From assembly GCF_004114975.1 (NCBI RefSeq), contig NZ_CP030051.1, positions 1,054,001 to 1,118,000 of the forward strand: a DNA stretch of 64,000 nucleotides, written 5' to 3'. The notes under the pieces were generated by a model that made no database searches, had not been told where the DNA came from, and saw only the letters and a program-made list of their open reading frames with translations. Source of the stretch: Bradyrhizobium guangdongense. Its GTDB lineage: Bacteria; Pseudomonadota; Alphaproteobacteria; Rhizobiales; Xanthobacteraceae. The position numbers and the translations under genes were made by a program. This document shows, in pieces, positions 1 to 8,539 of the stretch; within the stretch, counting starts at the first letter, position 1, and every line of letters begins with the position of its first letter.

Positions 1-525
1 GTGCGCTTCGACAACAACAAGTACTCGGTCGCAGCCAGCGCAGTCGGACGCCCCGTCGAGGTTCAAGCCTATGCCGATCGCATCGTGATCCGTCAGGATG
101 GACGCATCGTTGCCGAGCACCCGCGATCCTTTGGCCGCGGCGATACCGTCTACGACCCCTGGCATTATGTGCCGGTGCTCGCCCGCAAACCCGGCGCCTT
201 GCGTAATGGTGCTCCCTTCAAAGACTGGGTGCTGCCGGCCGCGATCGAGCGGATCCGGCGCAAGCTTGCCAGCACCGACGATGGCAATCGGCAGATGGTC
301 GACATCCTCAACGCGGTGCTGACTGACGGTCTGCCCGCGGTGGAAGCGGCCTGTGCCGAAGCGCTCAGTCACAGCGTCCATTCCGCCGATGTCGTGCTCA
401 ATATCCTGGCCCGTCAACGCGAACCCGCCCCACCGGCCAACATCATGACGCCGGCCGCACTGACGCTCCGTCATGCACCGATCGCCGATTGTGCTCGCTA
501 CGACAACCTCCGGAGGACCATCTGA
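1..525 (+). CDS. istA: IS21-family transposase IstA, C-terminal part (partial)
   Basis: This is the C-terminal 174 residues of the IS21-type DDE transposase IstA, running in from the left edge of the window. The segment has the usual post-catalytic part ([18 protein letters not shown], then a Tyr/Pro-rich stretch [17 protein letters not shown]) and ends in the helical tail. The DDE catalytic domain and the N-terminal HTH lie upstream of the window. The gene ends in TGATG, where its stop overlaps the istB start, the translational coupling normal for IS21. The GTG at base 1 is not a true start. The identification rests on the family-specific tail and on the istB neighbour. Confidence 0.85.
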   Translation: MRFDNNKYSVAASAVGRPVEVQAYADRIVIRQDGRIVAEHPRSFGRGDTVYDPWHYVPVLARKPGALRNGAPFKDWVLPAAIERIRRKLASTDDGNRQMVDILNAVLTDGLPAVEAACAEALSHSVHSADVVLNILARQREPAPPANIMTPAALTLRHAPIADCARYDNLRRTI

Positions 526-1388
526 TGGAACGAACCCAAATCTTCGACCTCATGGGCGAACTCAAGCTCTACGGCATGAAGGCTGCCTTCGACGAGATCA
601 TGGCGACTGCCGTCAAGCGCCAGCACGAACCTCAGCGCATTGTCGGCGACCTGCTCAACGCCGAGATCAACGAGAAGCAAGCCAGGTCGATCAAATACCA
701 GCTCACCATTGCCAAGCTGCCGCTCGCCAAGGACATCGCCGACTTCCAGTTCGACGGCACGCCGATCAATCAGACTCTCGTCAATGATGTCGCTGGCGGC
801 GGCTTCATCGCCCAACAACGCAACGTCGTGCTGGTTGGCGGCACTGGCACAGGCAAAACCCACCTGGCCATCGCCATCGCCAGAAGCTGCATCCGATCCG
901 GTGCCCGCGGCCGCTTCTTCAACGTAGTCGACCTCGTCAATCGCCTCGAGACCGAGACCCGCAACGGACGGCAAGGACGGCTCGCCGAGCATCTGACCCG
1001 GATGGACTTCATCGTGCTGGATGAACTCGGCTATTTGCCCTTCGCGCAGTCCGGTGGCCAGCTTCTCTTCCACCTCGTCAGCCGGCTCTATGAGCGCGCC
1101 TCCGTCATCGTGACCACCAATCTCGCCTTCGGCGAATGGCCGAGCGTGTTCGGCGACGCCAAAATGACCACCGCGCTGCTCGACCGATTGACCCATCACT
1201 GCGACATCGTCGAGACCGGCAACGATAGCTGGCGGTTCAAGAGTCGAGACGACGATCACGCCACCCGCGCTCGTCTCGCCTCCGCTATCCCGGCCAGCTC
1301 CGACGAGACGAGCGCTACCAGCAAAACCCGCCGCACGAAGGGGTCAAAATTGGACGCCGATGAGGGGTCAAATTTGCAGGCCGATTGA
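525..1388 (+). CDS. istB: IS21-family helper ATPase IstB
   Basis: IstB is the AAA+ ATPase that assists IstA in target choice and strand transfer. The 287-residue protein has a Walker A motif ([11 protein letters not shown], about residues 104-114), a Walker B ([12 protein letters not shown]) and a sensor-type segment (VIVTTNLAF), all intact. The start ATG at 525 overlaps the istA stop and is preceded by a ribosome site, CGGAGGA, at 511-517. An earlier in-frame ATG at 489 is less likely because it lies inside istA without such a site. The C-terminal 40 residues run into the terminal repeats of the element, which is common in IS21 members. Confidence 0.93.
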   Translation: MERTQIFDLMGELKLYGMKAAFDEIMATAVKRQHEPQRIVGDLLNAEINEKQARSIKYQLTIAKLPLAKDIADFQFDGTPINQTLVNDVAGGGFIAQQRNVVLVGGTGTGKTHLAIAIARSCIRSGARGRFFNVVDLVNRLETETRNGRQGRLAEHLTRMDFIVLDELGYLPFAQSGGQLLFHLVSRLYERASVIVTTNLAFGEWPSVFGDAKMTTALLDRLTHHCDIVETGNDSWRFKSRDDDHATRARLASAIPASSDETSATSKTRRTKGSKLDADEGSNLQAD

Positions 1389-1391
1389 CAG

Positions 1392-1589
1392 ATCGTCGGT
1401 GCGACCGCCCTGCTGAGGCATATTCGAAAGGGCCGTCATAAGCCCACACCATGGCTCGCTTCGCTGCTGCAGCGAAAGCCGCCAAAGTTGGTCGCAGTGG
1501 CCTTGGCCAACAAGTTTGCCCGCATCGCTTGGCGCTTGATGATATCGGGCGGCGTGTACAAGCAGCCGGTAGCCGTCATGCCGACTTGA
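1392..1589 (+). pseudogene. IS110-family transposase, 3' remnant
   Basis: Immediately after the IS21 terminus, a frame of 65 codons ending in TGA at 1587-1589 reads as the C-terminal tail of an IS110-family (DEDD) transposase. It contains ALLRHIRKGRHKPTPWL, LLQRKPPKLVAVALANK and ARIAWRLMISGGVYK, the conserved tail of this family. There is no start codon and the catalytic domain is absent. The simplest reading is that the IS21 element inserted into the IS110 gene and the 5' part lies to the left of the IS21 copy or has been lost. Confidence 0.8.
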
Positions 1590-1835
1590 TCTGAAATCGG
1601 CCCGCGAGCAGATTGCTCGGCGGATTTCCCACGAACTTGCAGGACGCAGTAGATGGAAGGACCGATCGGTCGATACGCGCGAGCTTCCGAAGATTACACT
1701 GGCAACAAGAATGTCGCCCATGTGCTTGGAGCGCGCGTAGCGAACACCATCTCGGCCAGCGGGCTTTGTCCGCGCAAACAGGCCGGACATCTGATAGCAA
1801 GCGATCTGGCCAAAAGTCTGCTACAATCCTGACAA

Positions 1836-2579
1836 GTGGGGGCCGTCCACATCTGCAATCTCTACTCCATGACAAAAAATGTCGAGGCGATCCGCCGCCT
1901 GTTCGGCGCCCTGAACAGCGACGTCGGCAACCTGCCGTCCATGCCCGGCATCTTTCCCGATTATCCGGCGCCGATTGTCCGAAACGCAGCCGAGGGGCGG
2001 GAGGTCGTCATGGCGCGGTGGGGCATGCCGTCATCAGCCAAGGCGCTCATGGATGCGACGAAGAAGCGAGCAGAGAAACTCGCGGCGAAGGGCAAGGCCA
2101 TCGACTTCAAGGAGCTACTCCGAATGGAGCCGGATGGCGGCACGACCAACATCCGCAACGTGAACAGCGCGCATTGGAAGCGGTGGCTTGGTCCGGAGAA
2201 CCGCTGCTTAGTGCCGTTCACCTCTTTCAGCGAGTACGACGCGATCGACGGCAAGAAGGTGCCGGTCTGGTTCGCCGCGGACGAGAGCCGGCCGCTGCTG
2301 GCGTTCGGTGGCTTATGGACGAACTGGACATCGGTTCGAAAGGCCAAGGAGGGCGAGGTCAGGATCGACGTGTTTGGATTCCTCACTACGGAGCCCAACG
2401 CAGAAGTTGGCCGCGTCCACCCCAAAGCGATGCCGGTCATCCTGACGACGCCCGAGGAGTACGACGTCTGGATGCGCGCCTCTTGGGGCGAGGCCAAGGC
2501 GCTACAGCGGCCGCTGCCCGATGGCGCCCTGACGATCGTCGCCACGGGCGAGAAGGAAGATCCAGCGCCCGCCGCCTGA
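1836..2579 (+). CDS. SRAP-family (YedK/HMCES-like) abasic-site DNA-protein crosslink protein, start codon suspect
   Basis: SRAP proteins cap abasic sites in single-stranded DNA by a thiazolidine link made by Cys2, exposed once the initiator Met is removed. The core is intact: the N-terminal block CNLYSMTKN, the Asn/Glu region ([15 protein letters not shown]) and the HPKAMPVIL block with the conserved His. However, the codon just before the catalytic Cys is ATC (1851-1853), where family members have ATG. The only in-frame usual start upstream is GTG at 1836, which would add six residues (GAVHI after Met) and bury the Cys. Either the gene starts at the rare codon ATC, with GGGGG at 1837-1841 as ribosome site, or it has lost its proper start. 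SRAP genes often sit near DNA-repair genes, matching the dinB remnant downstream. Confidence 0.8.
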   Translation: MGAVHICNLYSMTKNVEAIRRLFGALNSDVGNLPSMPGIFPDYPAPIVRNAAEGREVVMARWGMPSSAKALMDATKKRAEKLAAKGKAIDFKELLRMEPDGGTTNIRNVNSAHWKRWLGPENRCLVPFTSFSEYDAIDGKKVPVWFAADESRPLLAFGGLWTNWTSVRKAKEGEVRIDVFGFLTTEPNAEVGRVHPKAMPVILTTPEEYDVWMRASWGEAKALQRPLPDGALTIVATGEKEDPAPAA

Positions 2580-2743
2580 GCGCGGGTCAGCGAGCTGCTG
2601 GCACATTGGAATTCGTGGCTGTGCACATGCCGGCGGAATAAGTGGACAAGCGGCTGCTCTAGCGATTTCGAATCACTGCCCTGTGCTAACCGCCGGGAAC
2701 GAAGCGGACGGCACATGGATTCGTCCGGGCGGGAGCGATCTCG

Positions 2744-3016
2744 ATGCTGATGACGAAACAGAGAAGAACGGTGTTTCGGACACTGCACGGCTGGGCGACC
2801 TCGGTGCTGCAGGAAGTCGGCGCCATCCGCGAATGCGAGGAGCACGGCTGGATGCAGGATCGAGCCGACCCGCACGCCCGCGATCGCGCCTATGATATCG
2901 CTCGTCGGGATCCGCCGGCGGGCGTTTCTCCCGACGAAGCCACAGATGCGATCACAGAACTCTTGGATGCCGTCGGCGACGCTTGCCCCGAGTGTCCGCC
3001 CGAGGACTTGGTCTAA
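2744..3016 (+). CDS. Small conserved hypothetical protein
   Basis: A 90-residue, acidic, soluble protein with no signal peptide or membrane segment. It ends in a Cys-Pro-Glu-Cys-Pro segment (DACPECPPEDLV), and the centre (IRECEEHGWMQDRADPHA) looks conserved and alpha-helical. I do not recognise a function; similar short proteins occur beside DNA-repair genes in rhizobia, from memory and not checked. It lies between the SRAP gene and the dinB fragment on the same strand. The start ATG at 2744 has only a weak ribosome site (AGCGATCTCG just upstream); the ATG at 2750 is an alternative. Confidence 0.55.
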   Translation: MLMTKQRRTVFRTLHGWATSVLQEVGAIRECEEHGWMQDRADPHARDRAYDIARRDPPAGVSPDEATDAITELLDAVGDACPECPPEDLV

Positions 3017-3052
3017 GCTGCGACGGCTGGACAGCAATGTCTATAATCCAGG

Positions 3053-3316
3053 ATGGTCCGGTCCGATTCTGAGCAAGGTGATTCGAACACGCCCTACCGC
3101 AAGATCATCCATATCGACATGGATGCGTTCTATACGTCCGTGGAACAGCGCGACAATCCGGACCTGCGCAGAAAGCCGCTCGCGGTAGGCGGCTCGGCGG
3201 AGCGAGGAGTCGTGGCGGCCGCGAGCTACGAGGCCCGCAAATTCGGAGTTGACCTGATCTTCGTCAAGCCGCGGCTCGAGATCTACACAGCCGAAAGCTG
3301 GCGCACCGCGGGATGA
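3053..3316 (+). pseudogene. dinB: DNA polymerase IV (DinB) N-terminal fragment
   Basis: The first residues match the Y-family polymerase palm: [18 protein letters not shown] carries the first catalytic Asp, followed by [24 protein letters not shown] and [12 protein letters not shown]. Normal DinB is about 350-430 residues; this frame stops after 87. About 14 residues are also missing in frame between ARKFGV and DLIFVKP, where relatives have an RSAMP-type segment. The second metal-binding acidic block, thumb and little finger are absent, so it cannot be a polymerase. Homology breaks at about 3290, just before the accessory island, so this is a plausible left junction. Confidence 0.85.
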
Positions 3317-3399
3317 GCACTTGGCCCCTGGGTAGCTATAGATGGCGCTACAGCTTCTCGACACCCTGGCTGATCTCAGTCAGCATGCGGTACGGAAAC

Positions 3400-3909
3400 C
3401 TACGGCTTACCGACAAGGTGGTACACAATCCACACAAAAGTGATCAAAAGCGTATTCGCGAGGTAGATCAAGAAGGACACTACCGAGCTGCCTCTGAATG
3501 GAAGGTTGATCTCCCAATAGGCGAAGCGAAATGGAAGCGGGCCATCTTCGATCTCATACAGAGTATGGCCGCCAAGGTAGCGAAGGAGAAACAACGCCAA
3601 CGCCATAAAAACGAGCACGTAGCAGATGATCAATGATGGATTGGAATACTCATAGAGAACACCGAAGCCGCTCGTCACGGCTGCAACCAAGGTTGGAGCG
3701 AGACCACTGACTTCGACGGCGCCCGTCGTTAGAGCCGCGGCGCGCCTGATGAGAAGATCATGCGCATCTTCCGAGGCCGTCTCGTAGGCCTTGAGATCTT
3801 GCTCAACATTTCGTTCGACGAGCTTCGAGGAAATGGGATTGAAAAGTTCAACGAGGATCGCAAAACCTGGTGGGATGGTTGCTAGAATAGCTGTTGCCTT
3901 CTCCAGCAT
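3400..3909 (-). CDS. Hypothetical membrane protein, third gene of an unrecognised operon
   Basis: A 169-residue protein with hydrophobic stretches near residues 93-113 (LIICYVLVFMALALFLLRYL) and 141-166 (VVSFLIYLANTLLITFVWIV), and a weaker one near the N-terminus, so about two or three membrane helices. The middle (NVEQDLKAYETASEDAHDLL) is helical and acidic. No family recognised. The start ATG lies 2 bases after the stop of the upstream gene (stop complement 3912-3914), so the two are almost certainly co-translated. In an island of effector genes, a small membrane protein with a soluble partner might be a membrane-targeting effector; that is inference only. Confidence 0.6.
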   Translation of the reverse strand: MLEKATAILATIPPGFAILVELFNPISSKLVERNVEQDLKAYETASEDAHDLLIRRAAALTTGAVEVSGLAPTLVAAVTSGFGVLYEYSNPSLIICYVLVFMALALFLLRYLGGHTLYEIEDGPLPFRFAYWEINLPFRGSSVVSFLIYLANTLLITFVWIVYHLVGKP

Positions 3910-3911
3910 CG

Positions 3912-4334
3912 CTACACCGCGTCGATAGTGTCCGCGAACGGGATGTGCGAGGATCGTACTGTATACAGCGGCTTGGGCGGGCCATCGCCAGCCTTTAGTC
4001 GAACGAGCTGGATCGGCTCATTCAGCGAGTTCGGACCCGACGTCCGCTCCAAATAGCACGACAATTTGCCTTCAGTGCCTCCAGCGATGGTGCCATGAGT
4101 CTGATCGGTCCATTGCGAAGCGCTGTAGCCTCCGACCAAGAATTCCAAACTGGTCGTCCCGTTCAACAGCGAGACCTCGACGCTGACCTGTTTCGGACTT
4201 GTGCTGAAATTCTTGACTGTAACGACGTGCCGACAGCCTATCGTTAAAGCATCTATCGAAGTAATTGAAGTGCCTGAATTGTCCAAAACATCGAGTGTGA
4301 CTTGGAATACACCGGTTACCCGAACCGCCTTCAC
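3912..4334 (-). CDS. Hypothetical beta-rich protein, second gene of an unrecognised operon
   Basis: A 140-residue protein without signal peptide or membrane helix. The sequence alternates short hydrophobic strands with Gly/Ser/Thr turns (FQVTLDVLDNSGTSI, VVTVKNFSTSPKQVSVEVSL), suggesting a beta-sandwich. I cannot assign a family. The gene ends 2 bases before the membrane-protein start and begins 47 bases after the stop of the gene at 4382-4975, so all three read leftward as one operon. Confidence 0.55.
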   Translation of the reverse strand: MKAVRVTGVFQVTLDVLDNSGTSITSIDALTIGCRHVVTVKNFSTSPKQVSVEVSLLNGTTSLEFLVGGYSASQWTDQTHGTIAGGTEGKLSCYLERTSGPNSLNEPIQLVRLKAGDGPPKPLYTVRSSHIPFADTIDAV

Positions 4335-4381
4335 CCCTGCCTCCCCACCGCACCGTCTCTTAAACCAGATGCTGATGCCTG

Positions 4382-4975
4382 CTAACTAGGCCTTAGTCTT
4401 CGCGTCTGGATTGCGTTTGTTATCTCGTTGATAAGAACTTTTGCGACATTCGGTTTGAGTTTCATCGTCGCCGAAATTGCATGTTCAATTACAGGACGTA
4501 TCCCCTCGCGGAAGAGAGACTGTGGGACACTTACACCAATGTTTTCTCCGCCTTCTTCAAGAGCGGCAGTCTTGTCGCCCGTGACATTTGCCCAAATGAT
4601 AACTTTGCCAGCTGCCACTGTAAGTTCAGCGCGACATGCACCGAAAGATGGAAGATTGCTCTTTGGAGAAAGAGTTTCCGCAAGCGTTTCACTCATCGGG
4701 CCTAGGTGGATCTCGGTCTTGTCCGGATCCTTCGCTTCAACTCCGTAGGCTTCGAGCGTCGCGCTGACCTTCTGTCCTGCCTTAAGGAGAACAGTTTCGG
4801 TCTCTTCGATGAGGGAGCGGATCTCCTCGCGTCCAACCTGACCACGCCAATAGAGTGAGAGGTCGCCGTTGTAATCAGGGAGGTATACCCCGAGCTGAGC
4901 GGGCGCGCCTTGTTGGGTTGGTGCAAAGTACCGATAACCCGGAGACACGAGATCTCCTCCGCTGGTATCAACCAT
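4382..4975 (-). CDS. Hypothetical protein, first gene of an unrecognised three-gene operon
   Basis: A 197-residue protein when started at the ATG at 4975, which has a strong ribosome site (GAGGGGGCACG just upstream on the minus strand). The frame stays open to 5110, but that extension has no comparable site. The N-terminal half is Gly/Tyr/Pro-rich (SPGYRYFAPTQQGAPAQLG). A central helical piece (REEIRSLIEETETVLLKAG) leads to a mixed alpha/beta C-terminal half ending in the helix ALINEITNAIQTRRLRPS-like tail. No signal peptide, no membrane helix, no known motif. It is promoter-proximal in the operon that includes the membrane protein. Confidence 0.5.
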   Translation of the reverse strand: MVDTSGGDLVSPGYRYFAPTQQGAPAQLGVYLPDYNGDLSLYWRGQVGREEIRSLIEETETVLLKAGQKVSATLEAYGVEAKDPDKTEIHLGPMSETLAETLSPKSNLPSFGACRAELTVAAGKVIIWANVTGDKTAALEEGGENIGVSVPQSLFREGIRPVIEHAISATMKLKPNVAKVLINEITNAIQTRRLRPS

Positions 4976-5379
4976 CGTGCCCCCTCGAGGAACTCCGGGC
5001 AACCGCATCTGTTCCCCCGAACAAGGCGGCATCCGGCCCCAAAACGTCGCAAGCCTACCGATTATCCGACTTTTATGCAACCACACGGAAAAGTGTGATT
5101 CGAATAGCATGCCATATGTTCGTGCTTTGAAAAGACCAAGATCGAGCGAACGCTGGGCAATTTGCTGCCTTTCTTAGCAGGTGGTTGATGCAATCACCCA
5201 CCTGTGTCCGCAGCCAGGGCAGAGCAGCTTATGCCTACGTCGCACTGCGAAATGCTGGCAAAGGTAAGATGTTGGGTCGCCAATGTGGTCGTGCGTGTGC
5301 AACTTCGCCCACACCGATGAGGCCGAACGACTTGGACGCCTGACCAACGGCGCCGCAACACGGTGACATGCATGAGTAC

Positions 5380-6636
5380 TCAGGCGGACAGCGCCTTGGC
5401 CGCGTCGAAGGATACCTTCGCGTGGTGCAGCTCGCGCGCGAGGTCGCGCTTCCAATCACCACAGAGGGAGATGTAGGCGATCCCATCAAAATCCGAGGGC
5501 TTCTCGACATTTCCCTTCAAGAGGGCGGCGACCTTGCTCGGTCCCAATTTGCCAATGAAGAAGCCAAGCTCGAAGACGACATTCTGACGTGCACGAGGTC
5601 GATGCGCACCGCTACCGGCGATCCCGCCCTCATCGTCGGGCGTCATCAAGACAACGGCGAATTCTGCGCCCTCTGACTCTTCCTGAAACTTCGTCAACAA
5701 GTGCCGGCCACCGTTCGGCCGCATGTGAAGAATGACCGGTTGAAGTCCAATCATTCCAAGGAAGAGCGCAACTTCGTTCTTCGTGGCATCGTCTCGCCCG
5801 TGCACAAGAAAGATCTTTGCGTTGGCTGTCGGCAATGTTGGCTTAGGTGTGACCGGCTGAGAGCTCGAGGGGACCATTTTGGCTATGTCCTGCGATGCGA
5901 ATTTTACCCCGAAGGCGCGATAGCGCTTGTCTTGGATATAGGTCTCGAAATCGCCCATGGTCCAATTTTGCGTCAGAGCTTCATTCCCCTCGGCCCACCA
6001 AAACTCCTTGGGGACGTTCCGCGGGCCTGAAGGTTTGTCGTCAATGATAAATTGCTCAGCGCGCGCGCGGATCATGTTCGCGTGGGCGCGCTGGCAGATG
6101 ACCATTTGCGCGGTAATTTTGCTTTCAAATGCCGTCGCCAACAAATGCAAGGCTTGCGCCGCGCTAATCCATTCTTCCTGCGCTTCCATTTTCTCAGCCT
6201 GGGTAAATCGCGATCCCCTTACAAGTCCAATCTCGACATTCCTCAACATGATATCGAGCCGCTGTTGAAAGACAGCCCGATATTGGTGCGTCAGCCGCTG
6301 GTGATCTTGCGGGAAACCGTTCGGTTGTACAACCCCGAGCACAGAATTATTGAGATTTTCGAGGTGTGGGCGCGCCCAACCGATAATCTCGGCCGGAGAC
6401 GTCTGCATGCGCTCAATAAAGTCGAGCAGCGTGCCGTTGGCCTGCTCCATCGCAGACTCATGAAGGTCATCCGCCGCCTTGATTGCAGCAACCAAAATCC
6501 CGTTGCTATGAATTGCAAACGCCTTTATGGCCTCGGCCTTGATGCGGTTCACTTCATCTGCAAGCTTGTGCCGGGTTTCGTGCATGAGCATCGAAAGAGC
6601 CGTATCGAGATCGTTCTTCTTAGGACGCTCAAACAA
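5380..6636 (-). CDS. TIR-like nucleotide-binding effector (PF10137-type)
   Basis: The C-terminal part (about residues 273-405) has the signature of PF10137, the TIR-like domain found in CBASS and TIR-STING effectors: AKIFLVHGRDD, PVILHMRPNGGR, FAVVLMTPDD, RARQNVVFELGFFIGKLG (putative catalytic Glu356) and KPSDFDGIAYI. Relatives cleave NAD+ when activated. The first 270 residues are helical and not recognised; they probably sense or oligomerise. No cyclase (CD-NTase) gene is adjacent, so its trigger is unknown. The start is probably TTG at 6636 (complement CAA 6634-6636) with GGAA upstream; ATG codons 16 and 18 residues in are alternatives. Confidence 0.8.
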   Translation of the reverse strand: MFERPKKNDLDTALSMLMHETRHKLADEVNRIKAEAIKAFAIHSNGILVAAIKAADDLHESAMEQANGTLLDFIERMQTSPAEIIGWARPHLENLNNSVLGVVQPNGFPQDHQRLTHQYRAVFQQRLDIMLRNVEIGLVRGSRFTQAEKMEAQEEWISAAQALHLLATAFESKITAQMVICQRAHANMIRARAEQFIIDDKPSGPRNVPKEFWWAEGNEALTQNWTMGDFETYIQDKRYRAFGVKFASQDIAKMVPSSSQPVTPKPTLPTANAKIFLVHGRDDATKNEVALFLGMIGLQPVILHMRPNGGRHLLTKFQEESEGAEFAVVLMTPDDEGGIAGSGAHRPRARQNVVFELGFFIGKLGPSKVAALLKGNVEKPSDFDGIAYISLCGDWKRDLARELHHAKVSFDAAKALSA

Positions 6637-7171
6637 ATGATTATTCCGTTAGGAAGATGCGTTAGTTCGGCGAACGACTTGAACAGTGGGTCGCTTATGC
6701 CGTTACAGTATCTCAGCCCACTCGATTTATCTCGTCGAGGATCTGCTCAGAGTCGGGCGGGTCTCAAAATTCAATACGCGGTTGCGGTGATAGGCATCGG
6801 TATGTAGCGCCCGAGCCTTCGTGTCGTTCAGGAGAAAGGCTTCGGTCTGCGTGAAATTCGGATTAGCGTTAGAGCTAGGCCTTCCAATCATAGCAAATAA
6901 CCTGAACGGGAAACGCGCGCAGGATCCTGATCGTTGTCCTCCGATCATCAGAGACGAATGTGCGGTCCATATTCCGTTCAAAATGAAATCAATCAAGTTG
7001 GCATTGGACAACTGGCCTTCCGAATTCAGAAGAATGGACGCTGCAGCAAGAGCAAAAGGTGCGCGGCGCTACAGCGACGAGCAATACAAGAACCTAGGTC
7101 TTTAGTCACAAGTGGGGCGGGCGGTACGCGATAACTACGGGCTGCTTTCGCCGTGCTAGTTGGCGTGGCAC
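6637..7171. other. Intergenic stretch without a gene I can support
   Basis: About 535 bases between two TIR genes. Short frames exist on both strands (94 codons each, 6727-7011 minus and 6821-7105 plus) and overlap each other, so at most one is real. Neither has a recognisable motif or a clear ribosome site. The upstream flank of the gene starting at 6636 presumably holds its promoter. Confidence 0.4.
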
Positions 7172-8539
7172 TCACTTGGGGCCATCGACTTCCGGCGGAG
7201 CAATCGGCAATTGCAGCTTCAGCGCAGCCTCGGCATATTTGGCGGCGCTTATCTGGTAATATTTCTGATTCATTTTTGCCATTTCATAGAGTGCTTTCGC
7301 TATTCCTATTAAGTCCATCGGATCTTTCTTCGAAAACTCAAATATCTTGGCGCTGAGTTCGTCCCAGCTCACCTCATCCTTTAGCAGGCCGGACAGCGAA
7401 AATTCTGCATCGGTGGGTACGGCCATCGAAACGTCCATTGGTTTGGAGATTTTTCGAATACTCGCCTGTATTTCGATGCTGCGAAGCTCGTTCTTTATGC
7501 TCGTAACGATATCGACGATAGCGACAAGGTCCTGCTCCGACGCATAAACGTGCTTCAGCAGATCGACGTACAGCTGATCAATCAATTTTCGCCGCGCATA
7601 CCAGCAGGCATTGACCAAGTTATAGAGCATTAGCTCCTCGGGGTTCGCGGTATCGTGAATCCCGAAGATGGGGAGGTCGATAGGAGCTGCCGTGAAGTAG
7701 AATACCAAGCGCGAGGCATCGTTCACTTCCTCATAACGACGAAGGGTCAGGCGATAGAGCTCGTCGGACTGATGAGGTCGCATGAAGCAGCCTTGAGGCG
7801 CATCCTTTTGAATATGTGCTGTCCTTATCATTCTGGCGAGTTCCGGCTCGTAAAGGGACCGCCCGACCCAGTCCTTGGACAAGCCATGCCACCTCCAGCC
7901 GCCGGTCACCGCGTCCTTTCCAAAGAGTGTCTGCCAATTCTGGCTTCCCAGAAGCAAAGCCGGATCCGGGATCAGCTCGCTCTTCAACGCGCCCCAATTC
8001 TTGTCGGAATTTTCGAACTCGATTGAGAAGTTCGGAACGAGATCAAAATTTAGCGCCAAAACATCCGTTTGATGAAAGGCAGAGGAGATTCGCTGCGCAG
8101 CTTCGCGCAGGAATTTCAGATCTATCCCTGGATATATACGCCTGTCTACGTAGAGCTGCCTCAGAAATTCGAACAGGTTATCCTCAGATACCGGTACCGA
8201 TATGTATTCCGTAAGCGGTTTAGGAACGTCAACGCCGGGATCGTGAAGAACGACAATCGACCGTCTGTTGGCGTCTGTAATGGTTGCCTGAAATTGACCA
8301 GCTTCCAGAAGGCAATAGCCCCAATCTTCGTCCTCTCCCGTGTAGAGAAGAATGAAGACGTCAGCGCTCTGGATTGCTGTGGTTATTTCAGGAGTCAGCC
8401 GCCCGCCTTTTGGGAAGGTTTCTGCCAATATGATCTCGATCTTGCTGCCAGAATTGGCTGCGATGAATTGTCCAATCAGGGAGGCGGCACCGCCATCCTT
8501 TGGCATCTTGTGACTAATGAAAATCTTCAAATCGCTCAT
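7172..8539 (-). CDS. TIR-domain protein with long uncharacterised C-terminal region
   Basis: The 455-residue protein starts with a TIR domain (about residues 4-130): KIFISHKMPKDGG, a beta-D-type segment ADVFILLYTGED, and EDWGYCLLEAGQF, where Glu79 is in the position of the NADase catalytic Glu. The remaining 320 residues are mainly helical and show no domain I know. They include an aromatic-rich part (GWRWHGLSKDWVGRSLYEPEL) and a C-terminal helix set (YYQISAAKYAEAALKL). The layout of N-terminal TIR plus unknown sensor fits a single-protein NAD-depleting defence factor; this is inferred from the family. It is a monocistronic leftward gene. Confidence 0.8.
   Translation of the reverse strand: MSDLKIFISHKMPKDGGAASLIGQFIAANSGSKIEIILAETFPKGGRLTPEITTAIQSADVFILLYTGEDEDWGYCLLEAGQFQATITDANRRSIVVLHDPGVDVPKPLTEYISVPVSEDNLFEFLRQLYVDRRIYPGIDLKFLREAAQRISSAFHQTDVLALNFDLVPNFSIEFENSDKNWGALKSELIPDPALLLGSQNWQTLFGKDAVTGGWRWHGLSKDWVGRSLYEPELARMIRTAHIQKDAPQGCFMRPHQSDELYRLTLRRYEEVNDASRLVFYFTAAPIDLPIFGIHDTANPEELMLYNLVNACWYARRKLIDQLYVDLLKHVYASEQDLVAIVDIVTSIKNELRSIEIQASIRKISKPMDVSMAVPTDAEFSLSGLLKDEVSWDELSAKIFEFSKKDPMDLIGIAKALYEMAKMNQKYYQISAAKYAEAALKLQLPIAPPEVDGPK

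Larger units (their letters stand above)
1..1390 (+). mobile_element. IS21-family insertion sequence, right-hand part including right terminus
   Basis: The element holds the end of istA, all of istB and the right end. Near the end lie two 22-base copies of a terminal-type repeat, at 1339-1360 and 1363-1384, both beginning AGGGGTCAAA. The last bases read GATTGACA, so the element should end at 1390; read inward on the other strand this is TGTCAATCGG, a usual IS21-family tip. The left end lies outside the window. Directly after 1390 the sequence becomes an IS110 transposase reading frame, which fixes the boundary well. Confidence 0.85.

Noticed and set aside
6727..7105. Two overlapping 94-codon frames on opposite strands
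   Set aside because: They exclude each other and lack motifs; neither could be supported.
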